Below are positions 1 through 4,758 of a stretch of DNA of 8,574 nucleotides, in pieces. A program made the translations under genes and the position numbers. The notes below the pieces were generated by a model. That model did not search any database. It had not been told where the DNA came from and saw only the letters and a list, made by a program, of their open reading frames with translations. The stretch is from the NCBI GenBank assembly GCA_009777435.1, contig WRLW01000054.1:1-8574 (forward strand), given 5' to 3'. Each line of letters starts with the position of its first letter. Position 1 is the stretch's first letter. This DNA is from Oscillospiraceae bacterium. Its GTDB lineage: Bacteria > Bacillota > Clostridia > Oscillospirales > UBA929.

Positions 1-66
1 TGGGGCACGCATGATGCGCTGTACGCGGAGGAAGGCATGTACAGAGAGCTGGTGAGCGTGAATTGA
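1..66 (+). CDS. C-terminal end of an ABC exporter (partial; probably the NHLM peptidase/ATPase partner)
   Basis: Only the last 21 codons are in the window, in frame from base 1 to the TGA at 64-66. The residues read WGTHDALYAEEGMYRELVSVN. This matches the usual tail of ABC exporter ATPase domains, where a Gly-Thr-His-Asp stretch follows the H-loop region and leads into a final helix with a Tyr-x-Glu-Leu pattern. The stop overlaps the TTG start of the next transporter by 4 bases (TTGA), so the two are probably translationally coupled. NHLM RiPP clusters typically carry two ABC genes, one with an N-terminal C39 peptidase and one without. The downstream gene lacks a peptidase, so this one is the likely peptidase-bearing member. 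That is inference, because the peptidase domain would lie outside the window. Confidence 0.75.
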   Translation, partial: WGTHDALYAEEGMYRELVSVN

Positions 67-2252
67 ATTGGTTTGAGGATCAGATAAAGAACAGGATACA
101 AAACGACGAGGACGATTTCTCTTCCGCGTTTACCGAGCTGTCCTCCATCGTCATGGGCGAAGCCGCGGCCAAGGCCGGGCTTGTTACATCCCGCCAGAGG
201 ATACACAACGCCGTACAGGAGATACTGAAATTCTTCGGGCAGTCCATCATTCCCGTCCCTGAAAACATCACCGGCACGGCTGAGTATATTAACTACTGCC
301 TGAAGCCCTCCGGCATTATGAAGCGCCGGGTGGAGCTGACCGGAAAATGGTGGACGGACGCGACCGGCCCCATGCTCGGCGTTTTGAGAAGCGGCGATAC
401 CGTCGCGCTGCTGCCGGGCGGTAAAAACTATACCTATTTCGACTACGAGAGCGGCCGGCGCGTCGCGCTAAACATGGAAACGGCGAAAAACATTGAGACC
501 GCCGCCTATTGCTTCTACAAGCCCTTCCCCAACCGCGAGCTGTCCATATTGGACTTGGTGAAGTATATATTCAAGACAATCACAAGAGGCGACATACTCT
601 TTTACTTTACCGTTCTGTCGGCCACGACGCTTATCGGACTGATACAGCCCAAAATATCCCTGCTGCTGTTTTCGCGTATCATCCCCAGCGGCGACGCAGG
701 CGCTTTATGGCCGCTGGGCATATTGATGCTTTCGCTGGCGTTGGCAACGCAGGTTTTGGCGCTGAGCCAAAGCCTGATTATGAGCCGGCTTACCATGCGG
801 CTCAGCAATACCATAGAGCCGGCTTCCATGATGCGTTTACTCAACCTGCCCGCCGGCTTTTTCAAGAAATACGCCGCGGGCGAGCTGAGCCAGAAGTTTT
901 CGCTTATACCGCTTATATGCAATTCCATCTTCGCGGTCATAACGGGAACGCTGCTGACCTCGCTGTTCTCGCTGGCGTATTTTACGCAGATTGCCAACAT
1001 AACCCCGGCCTTGTTTGCGCCGTCCATGGTTATCATCGGCGCGACGCTGACCATGAATATCGTCACAACACTGGCAAGCATGAAGATACAGAAAAAAGCG
1101 CTGGAAGCCGGAGCCGAGCTTTCCGGCATGACCTATGCCATGCTGTCGGGAATCCAAAAAGTCAAGCTGACCGGCTCTGAAAAACGGATATTCGCGCGGT
1201 GGGCAAGCAAATACAAGACGGCGGCCAACTTTACATACAACCCGCCGTTCATCTTGAAATACTCGGCGGTCATCAGCATGGTTATTACCACGGCGGGGCT
1301 GGCGGCGGTGTACTTCATCTCCATCATGTCTAAAATCGACGCGGGCGAGTACATGGCTTATAACACCGCCTATGGTATGGTGTCGGCGTCCATACTCTCA
1401 CTCGGGATGCTGACCACCTTCTTTTCAGGCTTGAAGCCGCAGCTTGACATTGTAGCCCCCATCATGAAAGCCGTGCCTGAAATCAGCGGGAATAAGACGG
1501 TGGTTACAAGCCTTGGCGGCGGCGTCGAGGTGCAGAACCTCACTTTTCGATACGATGAAAACGGAAAAAACGTATTGGACGGCATAAACATCAAAATCCG
1601 TTCGGGGCAGTATGTCGCCGTCGTCGGCAAGACGGGCTGCGGGAAATCCACTCTTGTGCGGCTGCTGCTGGGCTTCGAGAAACCCAGCAAGGGCGCGGTC
1701 TATTACGACGGCAAGGACATCACAAAGCTTGACCTGCCCTCCCTGCGGCGCAGGATTGGCGCGGTTTTACAGAGCGGAAAGCTGTTTACAGGCGATATAT
1801 ATTCAAACATCGTCATATCGGCGCCGCACCTTACGCAGGACGACGCTTGGGAAGCGGCGCGTATAGCCGACATCGCGGGGGATATCGAGGCCATGCCTAT
1901 GGGTATGCACACCATCATCACCGAGGGCGGCGGCGGCGTATCCGGCGGGCAGAAGCAGCGGCTGATGATTGCGCGCGCGGTTGCGCCTAAACCGAAAATC
2001 CTGATTTTCGACGAATCGACAAGCGCGCTTGACAACATTACGCAGAAGCACGTCGCCGACGCGCTCGCGGGGCTGAAATGCACCCGTATAGTCATCGCGC
2101 ACAGGCTGTCCACCATCAAGGACTGCGACAAAATATATGTGCTTGACGAGGGGAAAATCACCGAGGAAGGGACGTTTGACCAGCTTTATGAGAAGAAAGG
2201 GTATTTCCATGAGCTTGTCAGCCGGCAGATGATCCAGAACCCGGAGGACTAA
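63..2252 (+). CDS. NHLM-type bacteriocin/RiPP export ABC transporter, permease and ATPase, without peptidase
   Basis: A 729-residue fused ABC exporter, expected to move processed peptide out through the inner membrane. Residues 1-165 form a soluble N-terminal domain with no C39 peptidase Cys/His signature. It carries conserved-looking patterns such as a Trp-Trp pair at 96-97, followed by Gly-Pro and a GDTVALLP stretch, as I recall from the second ABC protein of NHLM clusters. Residues about 170-460 hold the hydrophobic membrane helices. The ATPase spans about 485-729 and looks intact: Walker A GKTGCGKST at 522-530, Q-loop Gln570, signature VSGGQ at 626-630, Walker B ILIFDE at 646-651, and H-loop His680. 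The start is TTG at 63, overlapping the upstream stop. No in-frame ATG precedes it and the upstream Shine-Dalgarno is weak, so the start rests on coupling. Family assignment is from memory of NHLM transporters and an HMM search would settle it. Confidence 0.88.
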   Translation: MNWFEDQIKNRIQNDEDDFSSAFTELSSIVMGEAAAKAGLVTSRQRIHNAVQEILKFFGQSIIPVPENITGTAEYINYCLKPSGIMKRRVELTGKWWTDATGPMLGVLRSGDTVALLPGGKNYTYFDYESGRRVALNMETAKNIETAAYCFYKPFPNRELSILDLVKYIFKTITRGDILFYFTVLSATTLIGLIQPKISLLLFSRIIPSGDAGALWPLGILMLSLALATQVLALSQSLIMSRLTMRLSNTIEPASMMRLLNLPAGFFKKYAAGELSQKFSLIPLICNSIFAVITGTLLTSLFSLAYFTQIANITPALFAPSMVIIGATLTMNIVTTLASMKIQKKALEAGAELSGMTYAMLSGIQKVKLTGSEKRIFARWASKYKTAANFTYNPPFILKYSAVISMVITTAGLAAVYFISIMSKIDAGEYMAYNTAYGMVSASILSLGMLTTFFSGLKPQLDIVAPIMKAVPEISGNKTVVTSLGGGVEVQNLTFRYDENGKNVLDGINIKIRSGQYVAVVGKTGCGKSTLVRLLLGFEKPSKGAVYYDGKDITKLDLPSLRRRIGAVLQSGKLFTGDIYSNIVISAPHLTQDDAWEAARIADIAGDIEAMPMGMHTIITEGGGGVSGGQKQRLMIARAVAPKPKILIFDESTSALDNITQKHVADALAGLKCTRIVIAHRLSTIKDCDKIYVLDEGKITEEGTFDQLYEKKGYFHELVSRQMIQNPED
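2243..2247 (+). promoter_or_regulatory. Shine-Dalgarno (GGAGG) for the 19-codon ORF at 2254
   Basis: GGAGG lies inside the last codons of the ABC transporter gene, 6 bases before the ATG at 2254. The only start codon at a suitable distance is that ATG. This is the main reason to take the short ORF seriously. Confidence 0.45.
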
Positions 2253-2253
2253 C

Positions 2254-2313
2254 ATGGATAAAAATTATGCCGCGGCAGTCCCAAAACGGCGGTTTGGTTG
2301 TATAAACGGTTGA
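2254..2313 (+). CDS. Possible 19-residue leader peptide ORF
   Basis: A short ORF, MDKNYAAAVPKRRFGCING, starts one base after the ABC transporter stop and ends at a TGA at 2311-2313. It has a well-placed GGAGG at 2243-2247. It has no recognisable family and may have no function as a protein. Its position is suggestive: its codons run through the 5' arm (2280-2288) of an inverted repeat whose 3' arm covers part of the next gene's ribosome binding site. Its stop lies 5 bases before that 3' arm. A ribosome translating it would prevent the hairpin, so it could act as a coupling or attenuation peptide for the sigma-factor genes. It could equally be a chance ORF, and confidence is low. Confidence 0.35.
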   Translation: MDKNYAAAVPKRRFGCING

Positions 2314-2326
2314 GAGGCGTTTTGGG
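2280..2326 (+). promoter_or_regulatory. Inverted repeat that can sequester the ribosome binding site of the sigma-factor gene pair
   Basis: CCCAAAACG at 2280-2288 is perfectly complementary to CGTTTTGGG at 2318-2326, leaving a 29-base loop. The 3' arm includes GGG of the GGGGAGG Shine-Dalgarno (2324-2330) of the gene at 2338. The hairpin would therefore partly mask that site. The arm is not followed by a T-tract, so it is not a standard terminator. It could instead be an operator for a dimeric regulator. A TATAAA at 2301-2306 lies in the loop, but I see no matching -35, so no promoter is called. Confidence 0.4.
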
Positions 2327-2337
2327 GAGGTGATCGG

Positions 2338-2538
2338 ATGACCGGATTTGAAGAAAGGCTGCGGCTGCTTTTCGACGCGCAGGACTTTTTCAATGACCCG
2401 CGTTTGAACGCGATTCTTCAGGAGGAAAGCATCCGAACCCTTGCGGACGACGAGCTTGAGTTTTTGTTTGCCGCCGGAGACCCTTTCGCCGTGCGTGAAA
2501 AGGAGGGCGGGCACGGCGATGATGAACAAAAAAAATGA
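2338..2538 (+). CDS. Small protein of unknown function, translated with the sigma factor
   Basis: A 66-residue acidic, probably soluble protein with no membrane segment. Its ATG follows a strong GGGGAGGTGAT ribosome binding site (2324-2333). It overlaps the following sigma-factor gene by 20 bases, so the two are almost certainly made together. The first part (FEERLRLLF, then a DPRLNAIL stretch) should be helical. Residues about 35-49 read TLADDELEFLFAAGDP. I do not recognise the family. A partner role for the sigma factor, such as an inhibitor or stabiliser, is a guess from position only. The DDELEFLFAAG stretch resembles the DDELDAVSGG end of the precursor leaders downstream, but it has Ala-Gly instead of Gly-Gly and only a short tail, so I do not call it a precursor. 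Confidence 0.7.
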   Translation: MTGFEERLRLLFDAQDFFNDPRLNAILQEESIRTLADDELEFLFAAGDPFAVREKEGGHGDDEQKK

Positions 2539-3028
2539 CGGGTGCGCCGCCCTTTCCGAACAGATCTTCTCGGCATATAGATCCCGGATATACGGTTACA
2601 TACACAGTAAGGGCGTACCGTTTTCCGACAGGGACGACATTTTCAGCGAAATCATATCAAAGGCGCTTGTTTACGAGGCGCGTTACGACAGTGAAAAATG
2701 TTCGCTCTCCACATGGATCTATATGATTTGCCGCTCGGTGGTCGTTAATTATTTCAAAAAGCAAAGACCGGAACAGCCCTTAGACGAAGCGCTGCCCTCC
2801 GACTTCAAATTAGAATACGGCATAGAGTATGAGGCGCAGCTCCAGGAATTGGCGCAAAGCCTTTCGCGTCTGCCGGAGCGCGAAAGAAAAATCATCGTCC
2901 TGCGATTTTACAGGGATATGGAATACGGCGGTATCGCAAAGGCGATGAACCTGACGGAAACCAATGTCAGGAAGATTTGCGCAAGGGCAATAGGAAAGCT
3001 GAAAGAGAGCATGACCGGCGGCGATTAA
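2519..3028 (+). CDS. RNA polymerase sigma factor, ECF-like (sigma-70 family)
   Basis: A 169-residue protein with the two-domain layout of small group IV sigma factors. Region 2 spans about residues 13-83 and includes a DRDDIFSEIISKAL segment and a TWIYMICRSVVVNYFKKQR segment typical of core-polymerase and -10 contact helices. A short linker follows. Region 4 is at about 112-163, with LPERERKIIVLRFYRDMEYGGIA leading into a helix-turn-helix (about 136-158). I start at the first ATG of the ATGATG pair (2519). AAGGAGG at 2500-2506 is 12 bases upstream, somewhat long, and the second ATG at 2522 is possible. A longer reading from 2441 lies wholly inside the previous gene, has no ribosome binding site and adds no domain. 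The location between the transporter and precursor genes suggests it controls this cluster. No target promoter could be identified. Confidence 0.9.
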   Translation: MMNKKNDGCAALSEQIFSAYRSRIYGYIHSKGVPFSDRDDIFSEIISKALVYEARYDSEKCSLSTWIYMICRSVVVNYFKKQRPEQPLDEALPSDFKLEYGIEYEAQLQELAQSLSRLPERERKIIVLRFYRDMEYGGIAKAMNLTETNVRKICARAIGKLKESMTGGD

Positions 3029-3081
3029 ACAGAGCGCAAAATTCGCAACCATAAAACCAAACTTTAAGGAGGAACACCGCA

Positions 3082-3399
3082 ATGTCCGAAAAAAGGAAAA
3101 TGTCAAACGAGGAAGTCTGCGCGAAGCTGACGGTAAAAGGCGCGGGGCGTCAGGCGGAAAAAGTCGAGCTTACCGACGACCAATTAGACGCGGTGGCGGG
3201 CGGCGTTGGCGCATACGCCTTTGAAAACACAGACGGCACCGTCGCTATGGCAATGTGCGACAAGAAAGAAACCGATAACGCGCTGTTTCAGTCATGCTTA
3301 CTGTATACCATGAAATGCCCCTATGCCAGCATGGACGCCACCTCTTGCTACGACTGCGCGCATCTGTCGGTGTGGGGTACGCCGCAAACCGTAAAGTAA
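3082..3399 (+). CDS. Double-glycine peptide precursor, short leader, five-cysteine core
   Basis: A 105-residue probable RiPP or bacteriocin precursor. Residues 1-41 form a charged leader ending ELTDDQLDAVAGG, a classic C39-peptidase double-glycine site with cleavage expected after Gly41. The predicted core (42-105) has cysteines at 59, 72, 79, 89 and 92, plus aromatic residues and a Trp at 98. It shares the GG motif with the three following genes but has neither their Nif11-length leader nor their glycine-rich core. TAAGGAGG at 3065-3072 sits 9 bases before the ATG, and the same AAGGAGGAACAC leader precedes two of the next precursors. Being first after the sigma factor, it may be a second product, an unmodified bacteriocin-like peptide, or a signal. 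Whether the radical SAM enzyme acts on it is unknown. Confidence 0.8.
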   Translation: MSEKRKMSNEEVCAKLTVKGAGRQAEKVELTDDQLDAVAGGVGAYAFENTDGTVAMAMCDKKETDNALFQSCLLYTMKCPYASMDATSCYDCAHLSVWGTPQTVK

Positions 3400-3425
3400 C
3401 GGAATTTTAAGGAGGAACACACACA

Positions 3426-3842
3426 ATGGAAAACGTGAAAAAATTCTATGACGCGCTTGCGTCCGACGAAGCCCTGCGCGGCAGGGCTGACGCCCTGAGC
3501 GAAAAGTACGGGGAAACGAAGCCCGACAGGGCGGCCTTGGCCGCGGATTTCATATCCTTTGCCAAAGCCGAGGGCTACGATTTCAGCGAAAAGGATCTGG
3601 CCGATTACACAAACCAGCCCTACCCCCTCAGTGACGACGAATTAGACGCCGTATCGGGCGGGGCGAAAGACACGGCGGCTTGTTTTTGCACCTTTGGCGG
3701 CGGCGGTACGCAAAACGGGATTACCTGCGCTTGCGTACTCGGCGGCGGCGGAGCGGGCAGCCCCGGCCCGAAGTTGGTATGTCCCATTCTGGGGAGTCCG
3801 CATGACTGGGAGGGGAGCATTGGGGGATCGCACGGTATTTGA
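3426..3842 (+). CDS. Nif11-type RiPP precursor, copy 1 (CxC/Gly4 core)
   Basis: A 138-residue precursor. Residues 1-79 are a Nif11-like leader: an N-terminal KKFYDAL helix, a central AADFISFAKAEGYDFSEKDL segment, and the cleavage motif LSDDELDAVSGG. Release of a 59-residue core starting at Ala80 is expected. The core begins AKDT and then has Cys86-x-Cys88, GGGG at 91-94, T-x2-G-I-T, Cys101-x-Cys103, GGGG at 106-109, an AGSPGPK segment, and a fifth cysteine at 119. A longer tail with His, Trp and several glycines follows, so this is the longest of the three cores. TAAGGAGG at 3408-3415 precedes the ATG by 10 bases. Leader type, GG motif, tandem paralogues and an adjacent radical SAM gene all support a RiPP precursor. 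The final structure is unknown. Confidence 0.88.
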   Translation: MENVKKFYDALASDEALRGRADALSEKYGETKPDRAALAADFISFAKAEGYDFSEKDLADYTNQPYPLSDDELDAVSGGAKDTAACFCTFGGGGTQNGITCACVLGGGGAGSPGPKLVCPILGSPHDWEGSIGGSHGI

Positions 3843-3850
3843 TTCCCCCA
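3821..3850 (+). other. GC-rich hairpin across the stop codon of precursor copy 1
   Basis: TGGGGGA at 3821-3827 pairs perfectly with TCCCCCA at 3844-3850 around a 16-base loop that contains most of the stop region of the first Nif11-type precursor. No T-tract follows, so it is not a strong intrinsic terminator. An mRNA-stability or processing role is possible but unproven. Confidence 0.35.
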
Positions 3851-3897
3851 TCACCTTGCCGGACATAAAAAATCCAAAAAATAAAGGAGAGACGCAC

Positions 3898-4278
3898 ATG
3901 GGAGACATTAAGAAATTCTACGACGCGCTTGCGTCCGACGAAGCCCTGCGCGGAAGGGCAGCCGCCCTGAGCGCGAAATACGGGGACGAAACCCCCGGCA
4001 AGGCGGCCATAGCCGCGGATTTAATAGCTTTCGCCAAAACGGAGGGCTACGATTTCAGCGAAAAGGAACTCGCGGATTACGCCAATCAGCCTTACCCCCT
4101 CGGCGACGACGAATTAGACGCCGTTTCGGGCGGCGTAGAGGACACGTATATGTGTGCGTGCCTCATGGGCGGCGGCGGTACGTATCAGGGAGTCACTTGC
4201 GCCTGCGTACTCGCCGGCGGCGGTAAGGCTCCTGTTTACCTCGCCTGCGTGGCGGTCGGCGCCGACAAACAGCGGTAG
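3898..4278 (+). CDS. Nif11-type RiPP precursor, copy 2 (CxC/Gly4 core)
   Basis: A 126-residue precursor with a 79-residue Nif11-like leader ending LGDDELDAVSGG, so the leader length is identical to the other two copies. The 47-residue core starts VEDT and has Cys86-x-Cys88, GGGG at 91-94, TYQGVT, Cys101-x-Cys103, then Ala106 with GGG at 107-109. One glycine of the second tetrad is thus changed to Ala. The fifth cysteine is at 117, two residues earlier than in the others, and the AGxPGPK segment is replaced by KAPVYLA. The tail is short and ends KQR. I start at the ATG at 3898 because AAAGGAGAG lies 7 bases upstream. The longer in-frame reading that begins inside copy 1 would bury the leader and is rejected. 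The leader matches that of copy 3 at 69 of 79 residues by my hand count. Confidence 0.87.
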   Translation: MGDIKKFYDALASDEALRGRAAALSAKYGDETPGKAAIAADLIAFAKTEGYDFSEKELADYANQPYPLGDDELDAVSGGVEDTYMCACLMGGGGTYQGVTCACVLAGGGKAPVYLACVAVGADKQR

Positions 4279-4299
4279 CCGCCGGTAAGAAACCGCGGC
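4278..4299 (+). other. GC-rich hairpin at the stop codon of precursor copy 2
   Basis: GCCGCCGGT (4278-4286) can pair with ACCGCGGC (4292-4299) around the 5-base loop AAGAA, giving eight pairs with one bulged C. The stem begins at the last base of the TAG stop. No T-tract follows. It parallels the hairpin at the end of copy 1 and may affect mRNA decay or local expression level. Confidence 0.35.
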
Positions 4300-4331
4300 C
4301 GCAACCCAAAAGCCTAAGGAGGAACACGCAC

Positions 4332-4736
4332 ATGGGAGACATTAAGAAATTCTACGACGCGCTTGCGTCCGACGAAGCCCTGCGCGAAAGGGCAGCCGCC
4401 ATGAGTGAAAAATACGGGGAAGAAAAACCCGGCAAGGCGGCTGTGGCCGCGGATTTAATAGCTTTCGCCAAAGCTGAGGGCTACATATTCAGCGAAAAGG
4501 AGCTGGCCGACTACTCCAACCAGCCTTATCCCCTCAGCGACGACGAATTAGACGCCGTATCGGGCGGCGCGAAGGATACTGTCGGATGCGCTTGCGCTGT
4601 CGGTGGCGGCGGCACATATCAAGGGGTTACTTGCGCCTGTGTTCTCGGCGGCGGCGGAGCGGGAGATCCCGGCCCGAAGCTGAAATGTGTTATCGCGGGA
4701 GACAGCGTGGTTTCTCCTTTCGGCGGAAAAGCGTAA
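4332..4736 (+). CDS. Nif11-type RiPP precursor, copy 3 (CxC/Gly4 core)
   Basis: A 134-residue precursor. The 79-residue Nif11-like leader ends LSDDELDAVSGG. The 55-residue core starts AKDT and carries Cys86-x-Cys88, GGGG at 91-94, TYQGVT, Cys101-x-Cys103, GGGG at 106-109, AGDPGPK, and a fifth cysteine at 119. The remaining tail, ending FGGKA, differs from the other copies. TAAGGAGG (4315-4322) is 9 bases before the ATG. The first 55 bases of the gene are identical to copy 2, which points to recent duplication or gene conversion. The cores keep all five cysteines while their tails diverge, as expected if the cysteines are modified and the tail tunes activity. The radical SAM gene starts 22 bases after the stop and is the expected modifying enzyme. 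Confidence 0.88.
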   Translation: MGDIKKFYDALASDEALRERAAAMSEKYGEEKPGKAAVAADLIAFAKAEGYIFSEKELADYSNQPYPLSDDELDAVSGGAKDTVGCACAVGGGGTYQGVTCACVLGGGGAGDPGPKLKCVIAGDSVVSPFGGKA

Positions 4737-4744
4737 ACGCAAAA

Positions 4745-4758
4745 AGGCAGGTGAGCCT
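4745..4758 (+). promoter_or_regulatory. Ribosome binding site of the radical SAM gene inside a small hairpin
   Basis: AGGC (4745-4748) can pair with GCCT (4755-4758), placing the Shine-Dalgarno AGGTGA (4749-4754) in a 6-base loop, 4 bases before the ATG at 4759. This site decides the start of the maturase. The four-pair stem is weak but could lower translation relative to the precursors. Confidence 0.35.

Larger units (their letters stand above)
3426..4568 (+). repeat. Three tandem copies of a 237-bp leader-coding repeat
   Basis: Near-identical direct repeats encode the Nif11-like leaders at 3426-3662, 3898-4134 and 4332-4568. Each is exactly 79 codons. Copies 2 and 3 are identical over their first 55 bases. 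The coding similarity continues into the cores up to the second glycine tract and then falls off in the tails. The ribosome-binding regions are related too. Confidence 0.85.

Noticed and set aside
509..1180. A 223-codon + strand ORF within the ABC transporter gene
   Set aside because: It is an alternate frame of the intact transporter; the translation is low-complexity, rich in Arg, His and Ala, and shows no domain.
602..2255. Several 70-175-codon minus-strand ORFs opposite the transporter
   Set aside because: They mirror a GC-rich coding frame, lack clear ribosome binding sites, and the + strand frame has complete ABC motifs.
2441..2518. N-terminal extension of the sigma factor from 2441
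   Set aside because: It lies wholly inside the preceding small gene, has no ribosome binding site, and adds no conserved residues before region 2; the AAGGAGG at 2500 fits the ATG at 2519.
3066..3078. GGAAC as an ECF promoter -35 element in the repeated AAGGAGGAACAC leaders
   Set aside because: The GGAAC is part of the Shine-Dalgarno region 5-10 bases before the ATG, leaving no room for a -10 element and transcript start.
3694..3897. Upstream extension of precursor copy 2 into copy 1
   Set aside because: It would place 68 unrelated residues before the Nif11 leader; the ATG at 3898 matches the other copies in leader length and has its own ribosome binding site.
3660..4736. Lanthipeptide or spliceotide interpretation of the Nif11-type cores
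   Set aside because: No lanthionine synthetase gene is present in the window, and the cores lack the X-Tyr-Gly splice motif associated with Nif11-leader spliceotides.
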